64,000 nt of DNA from Acanthornis magna (GCA_036785705.1 JAWUZG010001123.1:124001-188000), one strand, 5' to 3'. Numbered from the stretch's first letter, positions 48,321 through 59,754 are shown. Program-made: numbers and translations. Notes: generated from the letters alone by a model not told the origin.

Positions 48321-48520
48321 GTTGCTAGGAGACGGTTGCTAGGAGACGTTGCCACGTGCAGCTCTGGATGCAGCCGGTTGCCAGGGGCGGTTGCCAGGTA
48401 CCGCTGATGGATGTGGTTGCCAGGCAACCGTTGTCGGGTACCACGGGGGGGGGGGAGGCAGTTGCCGGGGAAACCGCCGGTTGCCAGGCAGGATGCGGGT
48501 CCCGTTGCTAGGGAACCGTT
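48321..48520 (+). promoter_or_regulatory. Cluster of RFX X-box-like sites
   Basis: GTTGCTAGGAGAC at 48321 and 48335, GTTGCCA at 48348, 48377 and 48390, a palindromic GTTGCCAGGCAAC at 48416-48428, GTTGCCGGGGAAACC at 48461, GTTGCCAGGC at 48480 and GTTGCTAGGGAACC at 48504. These match the RFX X-box consensus GTTRCCATGGYAAC in half- or full-site form. The cluster looks like a degenerate tandem repeat of an X-box. Confidence 0.6.
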
Positions 48521-48569
48521 GTCAGGGAGGGAGGCGATGCTGGGGGGGCCAGGGGCTGGTCCTGCTGCC

Positions 48570-49400
48570 GAGTGACCAATGCTGAGTGACCGTCACTGGG
48601 TGACCATCGCTGGGTGACCGTCACTGACCATCACTGGGTGACCATCACTGGGTGACCGTCACTGACCATCACTGGGTGACCATCACTGGGTGACCATCGC
48701 TGGGTGACCATCGCTGGGTGACTGTCACTGGGTGGGCATCACTGACCATTGCTGAGTGACCGTCACTGGGTGACCATCGCTGGGTGACCGTCATTGGGTG
48801 ACCATCGCTGAGTGACCGTCACTGACCATCGCTGAGTGACCATCGCTGAGTGACCGTCACTGACCATCGCTGAGTGACCATCGCTGGGTGACCATCGCTG
48901 GGTGACCATCACTGGGTGACCATCGCTGAGTGACCGTCACTGACCATCGCTGAGTGACCATCGCTGGGTGACCATCGCTGGGTGTCCATCACTGGGTGAC
49001 CATCGCTGGGTGACCATGGCTGAGTGACCATTACTGGGTGATTGTCACTGAGTGACCATCATTGGGTGACCATTGCTGGGTGACCATCGCTGGGTGACCA
49101 TCACTGGGTGACCATCACTGACCATCACTGGGTGACCATTGCTTGGTGACCATCGCTGAGTGACCGTCACTGGGTGACCATCGCTGAGTGACCGTCACTG
49201 GGTGACCATCGCTGGGTGACCATCACTGACCATCGCTGGGTGACCATTGCTGGGTGACTGTCACTGGGTGGGCATCACTGACCATTGCTGAGTGACCATC
49301 ACTGGGTGACCATCGCTGGGTGGTCAGCAGGTGACCGGGGCCAGGTGACCATCACCGAGTGACCGTCACCGGGTGACCCTCACAGGCAGGTGTCCACTAA
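48570..49400. repeat. GGTGACCATCGCT minisatellite
   Basis: About 60 units of 11-15 bp, GGTGACCATCGCT and GAGTGACCGTCACT. The GTGACC core is the reverse complement of the GGTCAC core at the left end of the window. Confidence 0.93.
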
Positions 49401-49960
49401 AGGTCACCAGGCTCTGGCTGTGGCCCAGTCCTTCCCAGGGCAATTCCCGGGAATTCTTCCTGGGGGTCCTTCCAGGGGCTGTCCCGGGGGGGTCGTTCCA
49501 GTGGTTTTTCCCAGGGGATTGCTCCAGGATTTTTTCCCGGGGGGGTCGTTCCAGGTTTTTTTCTCGGGGGAGTCGTTCCAGGTTTTTTCCCGGGGATTGC
49601 TCCAGGATTTTCTCCCGGGGGGGTCGTTCCAGGGTTTGTTCCCAGGGGGTTTTTCCTTGGGGGGTGTCCCAGGGGCTGTTCCCGGGGGGGTTGTTATTCC
49701 CAGCTTTGTTATTCCCGGGAATGCCGTTATTCCCGGGGGGGTCCCTCTCACTCCCGGGGGTGTCACTGTCCCTCCTAGGGGTGTCCTCTTGCCCCCCGGG
49801 AATGTCCCCGTTCCCCCCGGGGGTGTCACGGTCACTCTCGGGGGTCTCCCCTTTCCCCCCGGGGGTGTCCCCTTTCCCCCCGGGAATGTCCCCGTGCCCC
49901 CCGGGGGTGTCACTGTCACTCCCGGGGGTGTCCCCGTGCCCCCCGGGGGGGTCCCCCCGC
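49400..49960. repeat. CCCGGGGGTGTCACTGTC / CGTTCCAGGTTTTTTCCCGG arrays, ZNF385A 3' UTR
   Basis: Two short arrays just past the ZNF385A stop: GTCGTTCCAGGTTTTTTCC units to about 49700 and GTCCCCTTTCCCCCCGGGGG units after it. Confidence 0.85.
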
Positions 49961-49963
49961 CCC

Positions 49964-52900
49964 TCAGTAGGGCGAGAAGAGCAGGGGGGCGTGCGCGGGG
50001 CGCAGGGGGCCGGGGGCGGGGCGCAGCAGGGCGGGGGCCAGGGGGGGCCCGGGCAGGAGGGGGGGCCCGGGGGGGCGCAGGGCCAGGGGGGGCGCGGCCA
50101 TGGCGGCGGCGGCGGCCGCGAGCGCCAGGGGGGGCGGCAGGAGCCCCCCCCCCGCCAGAGCCTTCGGGAGATCCTTCGGGAACGGCAGCGGCGCCTGCGG
50201 GGCGGGGGCGGCGTTGGGGGGGGCCGGGGTGCCGAGAGACCCCCGGGACCCCCCGGAGATACCCCAGAGAGACCCTAAAGTCCCCCCAGAAGCCCCCCGG
50301 GACCCCCCGGAGATAGCCCATAGATACCCAATAGACACCTCACAGATATCCCATACCCCACAGAGACCCCATAGTTACCTTAAACCCCCCACAGAACCCC
50401 CCACAGATACCCCAGAGATATCCCATACCCCATAGAGACCCCACAGAGACCCCATAGTTACCTTAAGCCCCCCACAGATACCCCATAGAGACCCCAGAGA
50501 GACCCTAAAGCCCCCCCGGGACCCCCCCAGAACTCCCCCATAGATATCCCATAGATACCCTATAGACACCTTAAGCCCCCCCCAGAACCCCCCACAGATA
50601 TCCCATACCCCATAGAGACCCCATGGAGACCCCATAGATACCCTAAGCCCCCCCCCCAGATACCCCATAGATACCCCAAAGCCTCCCCAGACCCCCCTAT
50701 AGATCCCCCCAAGACCCCCAGCCCCCCAAACTGACATACCCCCAGATCCCCAAATAACACCCCCTGAGCCCCCATGGATTCCCCCAGCCCCAGACCCCCA
50801 CAGACACCCCCAGCCCCCCACAGATCCCCCAGGGACACTCCTAGACCCCCAAATAACACCCCCAGACCCCCGAATAAAACCCCCAGACCCCCAAATGACA
50901 CCCCCAGACCCCCACAGATCCCCCAGCCCCCCAATGATGCCCCAGAATCCCCCAGGGACACCCCCAGCCCCCCAAATAACACCCCCAGCCCCCCAAATAA
51001 CACCCCCAGCCCCCCAAATAACACCCCCAGCCCCCCAAAGTGACACCCCCAGAATCCCCCAGGGACACCCCCAGATCCTCCTTTGCCCCCAGCCCCCCAA
51101 CCCGCCGCCCTAGCCCCCCAAACTGACACCCCCCACCCCCCACAGACACCCCCAGCCCCCCAACCCGCCCCCCCAGCCCCCCAGCCCCCCTTTTCCTCAC
51201 CAGCTCGGGGGGGCTCCGCGGTTTCTTGTGCCGCCCCAGGAGGGGGTTGGGCTTTCCTGCCACCCCATCCCTGTGCCTGCGGCTGGAGATGTGCTGGGGG
51301 GGCACGGGGGGGTCAGCGGGACCCCCAGCCGGGGGGGGGGACCCCGAGCCTGGGGGGGCTGCGGGTCCCTGCAGGGATTTGGGGGCGGCTCGGGGGTCCC
51401 GGGTGGGGTTGGGGTGTCCCTGGAGGGGTTTGGGGGCAGTTTGGGGATCTCTGTAGGGATTTGGGGGCGGCTCGGGGGTCCCGGGTGGGGTTGGGGTGTC
51501 CCTGGAGGGGTTTGGGGTCACTCTGGGGTCCCTGGGAAGGTTTGGGGTCAGTTTAGGGAAGGATTTGGGGCCTCTCAGGGGCTCCCTGCAGGGATTTGGG
51601 GTCACTCAGGGGTCCCTGCAGGGGTTTGGGGTCACTCTGGGTGGGTCTGGGGTCAGTTTGGGATCCCTGTTGGGATTTGGGGTCACTCTGGGCAGCTCTG
51701 GGGTCGGTTTGGACTCCCTGCAGGATTTGCGGTCAGTTTGGGGTGGGTCTGGGGTCACTCAGGGGTCCCTGCAGGGATTTGGGGTCAGTTTAGGGATCCC
51801 TGCAGGGATTTGGGGTCACTCTGGGTGGGTCTGGGGTCTCTCGGGGGTCCCTGCAGGGATTTGGGGTCAGTTTAGGGATCCCTGGGAGGATCTGGGGGCA
51901 GTTTGGGGGTCCCTGTCAGGATTTGGGGTCACTCTGGGTGGGTTTGGGATCAGTTTAGAGGTTCCTGTCAGGATTTGGGGTCACTCCGGGGTGGGTTTGA
52001 GGTCACTCTGGGGTCCCGGGGGTCACTCGGGGGTCCCTGCAGGGATCTGGGGTCACTCCGGGGTGGGTTTGGGGTCTCTCGGGGGTCGCGGGGGTCCCTG
52101 TAGGGATTTGGGGTCACTCGGGGCTCCCTGCAGGGATTTGGGGTCACTCCGGGGTGGGTTTGGGGTCACTCTGGGGTCCCTGTCAGGATTTGGGGTCACT
52201 CTGGGGTCCTGGGGGTCACTCGGGGGTCCCTGCAGGGATTTGGGGTCACTCTGGGTGGCTCTGGGGTCTGTCGGGTGTCCCTGTCAGGATTTGGGGTCTC
52301 CGGGGGTCTCGGGGGTCCCTGCAGGGGTTTGGGGACACTCTGGGGTCTCTCGGGGGTCCCGCACCTGCTTGAGCTGCAGCTCGGAGTTGAGGCGCACGTT
52401 GCAGATCTGGCAGTGGAAGGAGCGCTCGGGGGTCTCGGCCGGGGGGGTCCCCCCGGAGCCGCCCCCCCGCGGGAAGGCGCGGATGGGGCCCAGCCCCGAG
52501 CGAGCCTCCACCAGCGTCTTGTGCTTTGTCCCTAAAGTGGGGAGGGGGACGGGGACAGCCTTGAGAGACCCCACGGGAACCCCCGGGACCCCCCGAACCC
52601 ACAGGGACCCCCCCAAACCATCCCCGGGACCCCCCGAACCCACAGGGACCCCCCCAAACCCACAAACCATCCCCGGGACCCCCCGAACCCAAAGGGACAG
52701 CCTTGAGAGACCCCTCAGGGACCCCCAGGACCCCCAGAGACCCCCCGAACCCACAAACCATCCTCGGGACCCCCGAACCCACAGGGACCCCCCGAACCCA
52801 CAAACCATCCCCGGGAGCCCCCGAACCCACAGGGACCCCCCCCAAACCATCCCCGGGACCCCCCAAATCCACAGGGACAGCCTTGAGAGACCCCACGGGG

Positions 52901-55900
52901 ACCACTGGGACCCCCAGAGACCCCCCGAACCCACAGGGACAGCCTTGAGAGACCCCTCAGGGACCCCCGGGAGCCCCAGGGATCCTCTGAACCCACAGGG
53001 ACATCCTTTAGAGACCCCACAGGGACCCCCCGAACCCACAAACCCTCCCCGGGACCCCCAAGACCCAGCCCCACAGACCCCCAATGTCCCCCTGTCCCCA
53101 ATATCCCCATGTCCCCAGTGTCCCCCCAATGTCCCCAGTGTCCCCATGTCTACAACGTCCCCAATGTCCCCAATGTCCCCTCTATCCCCAATGTCCCCAG
53201 TGTCCCCACCTTTGTTGTGAGCCTCCAGCTGGGACAGCGAGTTGACAGCCACCTTGCACAGGCCGCAGTACCCATTGTCCCCATGTCCCCATGTCCCCAA
53301 TGTCCCCAATGTCCCAGTGTCCCCAATGTCCCCAGTGTCCCCAATGTCCCAGTGTCCCCAATGTCCCCAATGTCCCCAGTGTCCCCAATGTCCCCAATGT
53401 CCCCAATGTCCCCAGTGTCCCCATGTCCCCAAAGTTCCCAATGTCCCCAGTGTCCCCAATGTCCCCAGTGTCCCCAAATGTCCCCACCTTTGTTGTGAGC
53501 CTCCAGCTGGGACAGCGAGTTGACAGCCACCTTGCACAGGCCACAGTACCCAATGTCCCCAATGTCCCCAATGTCCCCAGTGTCCCCATGTCCCCAGTGT
53601 CCCCAATGTCCCCATTGTCCCCATTGTCCCAGTGTCCCCAATGTCCCCTGTATCCCCAATGTCCCCTCTATCCCCAATGGCCCCAGTGTCCCCAATGTCC
53701 CCACCTTTGTTGTGAGCCTCCAGCTGGGACAGCGAGTTGACAGCCACCTTGCACAGGCCGCAGTACAAGAGCCTCTTGGCCTTCGCCCTCTCCTCCTCCT
53801 CCTCCTCGCCCCCCGCCCGTGCCCCCCCCGGCTCCGGGCCCGCCGCGGGGGGGGGCGCGGGGGGCGACGGCGGCCCGGGGGCTCCGGGGGCGGCGGGGGC
53901 GGGGGGCTGCTCCCCTGGGGGGACAGCAGGGGTCACGGGGGGTTATTGGGGGAGTTTGGGGTTAAGTTTTGGGGGGGTTGGGGGGGTTTGGGGGTGTGTT
54001 TTGGGGGGGTTATTGGGGGGGTTTGGGTTTTGTTTTGGGGTTGTGTTTTGGGGGGGATAAAGGGGGTTTGAGGGGGCGTTCCTGGGGCTATCATGGCGGA
54101 GTTATGGGGGGACAATGGGGGGTTATGGAGGGGTCTCTGGGGGGACAATGGGGGGGGTAATGGGGGGTTATGGGGGGGTCTTTGGGGGGACAATGGGGAG
54201 GTAATGGGGGGGTCTCTGGGGGGACAATGGGGGGTTATGGGGGGGTCTTTGGGGGGACAATGGGGAGGTAATGGAGGGGTCTTTGGGGAGGCACGGGGGG
54301 ATTATGGGGGGGTCTTTGGGGGGACAGTGGGGGGGTTACGGGGGTGTCCCTTAGGGAAAATATGAGGAGGGGGAGGCACGGGGAAGGGAGGGAAATGTTG
54401 GGGGGGGGCCCAGCACCCACCTGAGCGCTCGGGGGGGTCCCCGGCCGGGGGGGCCGCGGGGCCGGGCGGGTCCGGGGGGTCGCCGGTGTCGCCCCCCCGG
54501 CGGGCGCGGGCGGCCTCGAGCCCCTTGAGGCGCCGGGCGTGGCGATTCCCCTGGTAGTGCGCGGCCGCCTGGCTCTGGGGACAGGGGACAGCGCGGGGAC
54601 ACGGTCACAGCGCCGGGACACAGCCCCGGGACACGGGGACAGCCCAGGGCCAGCGCGGGGACAGCGCGGGGACACGGTCATGGCTCTGGGACATAGCCCC
54701 GAGACAGCCCCGGGACATGGGGACACGGTCACAGCCCCGGCACAGCGCGAGGACGGCCCCGGGACATGGGGACAGCGTGGGGACAGTGCGGAGACAGCGC
54801 GGGACACCGTCACAGCCCCGGGACACGGGGACAGCGCGGGGACACGGTCACAGCCCCGGCACAGCCCCGGGACACAGCTCAGGGAGACGGGGACAGCGTG
54901 GGGACACGGTCACAGCTCCGGGACACAGCCCCGGGACACGGGGACAGCGCGCACACCCTCGGGACATTGTGTCACACCCCCAGGCACACCCCGGACACAG
55001 GCCGGGCCACTGTGTCACAGCCCCGGGCCAGTGTGTCACCCCCTGGGACCGCGGGCACACCCTTGGGCACACCTCGGGACATTGTGTCACACCCCCGGGG
55101 GACAGCGGTCACACCCCGGACACACCCCGGGACACTCTGTCACACCCCCGGCACACCCCTGGGACCGCGGGCACACCCTTGGGCACACCTCGGGACATTG
55201 TGTCACACCCCTGGGACAGCGGTCACACCCTTGGGCACAGCCCGAACACAGCCCCGGTACACGGGGACAGCGCGGGGACAGCGCGGGGACAGTGCGGGGA
55301 CAGTGCGGGGACAGCGGGCACACCACGGACACACCCCCGGGAGACTGTGTCACACCCCTGGGGGACAGCGGTCACACCCCGGACACACCCCGGGACACTG
55401 TCACACCCCCGGCACACCCCGGGACATTGTGTCACACCCCCAGGGGACAGCGGGCACACCAGGACACACCCCCCGGACACGGTCACCTCCCCCAGGACAC
55501 CGTGTCGCCCCCTCCAGGCTCTGTGTCACCCACGGGGACTCTGCATCCCCCCCCGGGGGACGCCATGACACCCCCAGGACACCGCGCCACCCCTGGGACC
55601 CCCCTGAGGACATGGGGACACCCTGGGGACCCTCGAATGGGAGGGGGGCCCAAGTTTGGGGGTGTCCCGGGGGATCCCGGGGTGTCCCGCGGGGGTGTCC
55701 CGGGTTTGGGGGTGTCCGGGGGGTCCTGGGGGGGTTCCGGGGGGATCCGGAGGTGCTCCGGGGGCTGTCCCGGGGGGGTGTCCCAGGCTTGGGGGTGCCG
55801 GGGAGGGTCCCGGGGTTGTGCCGGGGGGTCTCCCGGATTTGGGGGGTCCCGGGAGGGGGTCCTGGAGGTGCTCCGGAGGGGTCCTGGCGCTGTCCCGGGT

Positions 55901-57835
55901 TTGGGGACGTCCGAGGGGTGTCCCGGGGGCGTCCCGGGGGTGTCCCGGGAGGGTCCCGGGGGGGTCCCGGGCGTGTCCCAAGGGGGTCCCGGGAACTATC
56001 CCGGGTTTGGGGGGTCCTGGGGGTGTCCCGGGGGTGTCCAGGGGTGCTCCGGGGGCTGTCCCGGTGGTCCTGGGGGGGGTCCCGGGGATGTGTCCCTGCT
56101 TTGGGGTTGTCCCGGGGGTGTCCCGGCCTGGTCCCGAGGTCTGTCCCAGATTTGGGGGTGTCCCGGTGGTCCCGGGCTGTCTCGGGCGGTCTCCCGGGTT
56201 TGGGGTGTCCCGGGGGGGTTCCCGGGGCCGTCCCGGGACTGTGTCCCAGCTTTGGGGGGTCCCGGGGGTGTCCCGGGGGTCTCACCTCGGAGTTGAAGCG
56301 GATCTGGCAGACGCTGCAGGCGATCACAGGGCGCCGGGGCTTGGCCAGAGCCCCCAGCACCCCCTTGGGCACCGGCTCCATCTGGGGGGGCGCGGAGGGG
56401 GGGTCAGCACCCCGAAACACCCCCGAAAAACCCCAAAATACCCCCCAAAAACCCAAAATACCCTCAAGAAACCCCCGTACCCCATCAACCCCAAAACAGC
56501 CCCAAAAAACCCAAAACAACCCCCAAAACATCCCCAAAAAAACCAAAACATCCCCAAAACACCCCAAAAACAACCCCCAAAAACCCAAAATGCCCTCACG
56601 AAAACCCCCGTACCCCATCAACCCAAAACCACCCCCAAAACCCCCCAAAACACCCCCCAAACACCCCAAAACATCCCCAAAACAGCCCCAAAATTCCCCC
56701 AAACCCTCCTCGGGCACCGGCTCCATCTGGGGGGGGGCACGGGGGGGGTTCAGCCCCCCAAATTCCTCCCCCTGTGCCCCCAAAGCCCACCCGGCAGGGC
56801 CGATGCTCGGGGGGGGCTCGGGGGGGCTGCTTTGGGATCCCCCCCGCCCCCGCCCCATTCCGTGGCGCCTCAGGAATCTCTCCCTGCCCAAGCCCCGGGG
56901 ACCGGGAGGGGACCGGGACCGCCCCCCCGCCCCCGCCCCCGCGATTTGGGGATTTTGGGATCCCAGGGCCCCCCCCCGCGCGGGTTCGGGGGTCCCAAGA
57001 TCCCCCCGAGCTGTTTTGGGGGTCCCGAGATCCCCCCCGAGCAGTTTTGGGGGTCCCGAGATCCCCCACGCGCGAGTTTGGGGGTCCCGAGATCTCCCTC
57101 GAGCAATTTTGGGGGTCCCGAGACCCTCCCCCCGAGCAGTTTTGGGGGTCCCGAGATCCCCCACGCGCGAGTTTGGGGGTCCCGAGATCTCCCTCGAGCA
57201 ATTTTGGGGGTCCCGAGATCCCCCCGAGCAGTTTTGGGGGTCCCGGGATCCCCCCCGCGCTGTTTTGGGGTCCCGGGGCCTGTTCGGGGGTCCCGGGGTT
57301 GCTCGGGGGGGCTCGGGGGTTCCCCGGCGGCAGTCCCGGGGGGGAGCGGGGGGGTCCCGGTACGGCGGCCTGGAGGGGGCGGGGCCGCCCCGCCCCCCCG
57401 GGACCCCGCGCGCCCCTCGCGGCCAAAGCCCCGACCCCCTCCCGGGGCCCGGGACCCCCGAAACCTCCCCAAATTCCCGATCCCGGCCCCTCCCGGGCAG
57501 CGGCGGCCGCTGCCGAGCCCCCCCGGACCCCCCCCCCCCGGGACCGGGACCCCCCGAACCCCCCCCGGAGCCCCGGCCCGGCTCAGCCCCGCAGCGCCCG
57601 CGACCCCCGAGCCGCCGGCGCCGGGACCCCCGAGCCCCCCCGATCCCGGCACGGCCCCCGATCCCCTCCAGCCCCCCCGGTGCCCCCCCCGGTGCCCCCC
57701 CGGGCCCCCCCGACCCCCGGCCCCGCTCACCCCGGGCAGCGGCGGCAGCAGCCGGAGCGCGGCGGCGGCGGCGGCGGCGTCGGGCAGGAGGAGGCGGCCG
57801 GGGGGCGGCCCCAGCGGGCCCGGGGCCCGCAGCAT
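49964..57835 (-). CDS. ZNF385A: ZNF385A, C2H2 (U1-type) zinc-finger RNA/DNA-binding protein
   Basis: Binds mRNA 3' UTRs and modulates p53 target choice; nuclear and cytoplasmic. Seven coding exons: 57835-57731, 56381-56286, 54574-54421, 53914-53705, 52531-52365, 51293-51201, 50194-49964. All phases close, giving 351 residues (human 386). Three CX2CX12HX5H fingers: C57/C60/H73/H79, C170/C173/H186/H192 and C229/C232/H245/H251, in RPVIACSVCQIRFNSE, CGLCKVAVNSLSQLEAHNKG and CQICNVRLNSELQLKQHISS contexts. The C-terminus has the family sequence HAPLLFSPY. The N-terminal exon (MLRAPGPLG, poly-Ala) is diverged, and a shorter protein could start at MEPVPKG of exon 2. Exon 4 end and exon 2 start are repeated in their flanking introns. 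A 5' UTR exon with donor CCCGCAG|GTAACG lies at about 58447. Confidence 0.96.
50240..51190. repeat. ZNF385A intron 6 arrays
   Basis: 50240-50700: ACCCCATAGAGACCCC and CATAGATACCC units. 50700-51170: ACACCCCCAGCCCCCCAAAT units of about 20 bp. Confidence 0.88.
51360..52360. repeat. CCCTGCAGGGATTTGGGGTC array, ZNF385A intron 5
   Basis: About 1 kb of 20-45 bp units (GGGATTTGGGGTCACTCTGG, GGTGGGTCTGGGGTCAGTTT). PstI-like palindrome CTGCAG recurs in most units. Confidence 0.92.
52560..53080. repeat. GACCCCCCGAACCCACAGGG array, ZNF385A intron 4
   Basis: Units of 30-60 bp with CAAACCATCCCCGGGACCCC and GACAGCCTTGAGAGACCCC. Confidence 0.9.
53090..53700. repeat. CCCCAATGTCCCCAGTGTCC array with two decoy exon 4 ends, ZNF385A intron 4
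   Basis: Short 9-10 bp units CCCCAATGT and CCCCAGTGT. Embedded at 53210-53271 and 53488-53549 are 62-bp copies of the exon 4 end plus donor (true copy 53705-53766), covering the codons for YCGLCKVAVNSLSQLEAHNK. Confidence 0.95.
53930..54360. repeat. GGGGGGACAATGGGGGGTTA array, ZNF385A intron 3
   Basis: Units of about 20-35 bp with TCTTTGGGGGGACAATGGGG, preceded by a GGGGGGTTTGGGTTT stretch. Confidence 0.88.
54580..56280. repeat. ZNF385A intron 2 arrays
   Basis: 54580-55500: GACACGGTCACAGCCCCGGG units of 20-40 bp with GGGACAGCGCGGGGACA blocks. 55630-56280: GTCCCGGGGGTGTCCCGGG units with TTTGGGGGTGTCCCGG. The second array runs to the donor of exon 2. Confidence 0.9.
56395..56745. repeat. CCCCAAAACACCCCAAAAAC array with duplicated exon 2 start, ZNF385A intron 1
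   Basis: C/A-rich units. A copy of the exon 2 beginning (acceptor plus ATGGAGCCGGTGCCC on the minus strand; true copy about 56368-56387) recurs at 56712-56730. The flanking CTGGGGGGG acceptor tract and about 330 bp of array are repeated with it. Confidence 0.8.
56995..57300. repeat. GTTTTGGGGGTCCCGAGATC array, ZNF385A intron 1
   Basis: About 28-30 bp units, ten copies, with a two-unit higher-order block (CACGCGCGAGTTTGGGGGTC). Confidence 0.92.
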
Positions 57836-58960
57836 CGCCCTGCGGCGGGGGGGGGTCAGGGGGGGCCGGGACCCCCGGGAGGGACCCCCACCGCCCACCC
57901 CCGGGACCCCCCCGAGCCTCCCGAGCCCCCCCGCGCCGCGCCGGGTCCGTGCCGGGGGTCGCCGGGCCGCGCCGGGGGGGCTCTGAGTGACCCGGGGGAC
58001 ACCGCAACCCCCCCGGGACCCCCAGGGACACCCCCCGGGACCCCCCCGGGGCAACCCCGGCCCCCCCCATCCACCGCCGCCCCCTCCCCGCAGGGCCCGG
58101 CTCCCGCCCGGGGTCCCCAGCCCGCACCGGGGGATGCGGGGGGGGCTCTGAGTGACCTGCGGGATACCGCGACCCCCCCGGGACCCCCCGGGACCCCCAC
58201 GGGACCCCCCCCGGGACCCCCACCCGCCGCCGGGCCCCCCCGCCTCCCTCCCGGGGGTCCCCGGCCCGCACCGGGGGGGGTTTGAGTTCCCCGCGGGGCA
58301 CCGCGACCCCCCCGGTGTCCCCCCCGGTGTCCCCCCCGTGTCCCCCCCAGCCCGGCCTGGCCCCCCCCAAACCCCCCCCAGTCCCAACCCCAACCCCAAG
58401 CCCCCCGGACGCCGCGCCGGGCGGGGGGAGGGGGGGGTGCCGTTACCTGCGGGGCCCCCCCGGCCCCGGTGGCGGCGGCGGCGCCCGGTGGGGCTGTCCC
58501 TGCGTGTCCCCCCCCGTGCCCGTGTCCCCCCCGTGTCCCCCCCGCGCCCCCCCCCGCGCGGGCCGCAGCCAATGGCGGCGCTCAGAACTGGGGCACGGGG
58601 CGGGGGGGCGCCTTTGGGGGGGTGGGCGGAGCTGCCCCGCGCGTGGCGCCCCCCACGCGTGTCCCCCTCCTCCCGGTGTCCCCCCCCCGCGCCCCCCCCA
58701 CGCCGCGGGACCCCCCCCACGCCGCCCCCCCCCGCGAGCGCTCACGTGCGGCGGTCGCGTCCACGCGCGTCCCCGGCGCGTCCCCCCCCCCCTCCCCGCG
58801 CGTGCGCGGCGGGCGGGGTCGCGCACGTGTCGCGACACGCGTGGGCGGGGGCGGGGCGGGGGCGGGGGGGGCGCGGTTGCCACGGGAGACCGCGGGGGGA
58901 GCCCCGCCCGGCCCCACCTCGGAGCGTGGGAATTGGGGGGGCGTGGGGGGCGGGACACGC
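57836..58960 (-). promoter_or_regulatory. ZNF385A: ZNF385A 5' UTR exon and CpG-island promoter
   Basis: The minus-strand acceptor CCGCCGCAG|GGCGATG precedes the start codon. The donor CCCGCAG|GTAACG at 58447/58446 ends a probable first exon. Upstream to 58960 the sequence is CpG-dense with GGGCGG boxes and CACGTG-type E-boxes (near 58744 and 58826). The intron between is G/C-rich with GGGACCCCCCGGGA repeats. Confidence 0.55.
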
Positions 58961-58984
58961 GCGAGACCCCCCCACGCCATGAAC

Positions 58985-59560
58985 TGGGGCTGGGGGGGCT
59001 CTGAGGGGTCTGGAGGGGTCTGGGGGCGTCTCTCGGGGGGCTCTGAGGGGTCTGGGGGGTCTCTATGGGGATCTCTCTGAGGGTATCTGTGGGACCTGTG
59101 GGGTCTTTGGGGGTCTCTGTGGGTCTCTGTGGTGGTCTCTATGGAGTCTATGGGGTCTGTGGAGTCTCTGGGGGTCTCTGGGGGTCTCTGGAGGGTCTCT
59201 CTGGGGTCTCTCGGGGTGCCGTGGGGGGTCTCTTTGGGGTCTCTATGGCGTCTCTGGGGGTCTCTGGGGTCTCTCTGGGGTCTCTGTGGTCTCTGGGATC
59301 TCTCTGGGGGTCTTTGGGTCTCTCTGGGGGTCTTTGGGTCTCTCTGGGGTCTCTGTGGTCTCTGGGGTCTCTCTGGGGGTCTCTCTGGGGGTCTTTGGGT
59401 CTCTCTGGGGTCTCTGGGGTCTCTCGGGGTGCCGTGGGGGTCTTTTTAGGGTCTCTATGGGCTCTCTGGGGGTCTCTGGGGGTCTCTGGGGGATCTGTAG
59501 GGTCTCTATGGGGTCTCTGTGGTCTCTGTGGTCTCTCGGGGGATCTCTCTGGGGGTCTCT
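58985..59560. repeat. GGGGTCTCTGGGGGTCTCTG array
   Basis: About 12-bp GGGGGTCTCTGG units between ZNF385A and ITGA5. Confidence 0.92.
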
Positions 59561-59621
59561 GGGGGTCCCGAGGGCGCTGCCCCCCCAGCCGCAGCCGGTG
59601 TGGTGTCCGGGGGGGGCCGTG

Positions 59622-59712
59622 GGGATCAATTATTGATGAATTATTGATGAGCGATCAATGAATTATTGACACCGAACGCGTCCCGGCTGCTAATGAGGCG
59701 TAATTGAGCCGC
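59622..59712. promoter_or_regulatory. AT-rich homeodomain-site cluster
   Basis: Contains ATCAATTATTGAT, GAATTATTGATGAG, GATCAATGAATTATTGAC and, after a short GC segment, CTAATGAGGCGTAATTGAG. Multiple ATTGAT/ATCAAT and TAAT cores in 90 bases, isolated in GC-rich repeats. Candidate enhancer or conserved element. Confidence 0.4.
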
Positions 59713-59754
59713 GCCTCTGTCCGGGGCCAGCCGGGCGTGACCGGCGGGACACGG

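Noticed and set aside
53210..53549. ZNF385A finger copies considered as extra real exons
   Set aside because: They start in the middle of the exon with no acceptor and bear only the 3' half plus donor.
54766..57990. 1074-codon + strand frame antisense to ZNF385A
   Set aside because: Arises from in-frame repeats and CpG-rich sequence opposite real ZNF385A exons.
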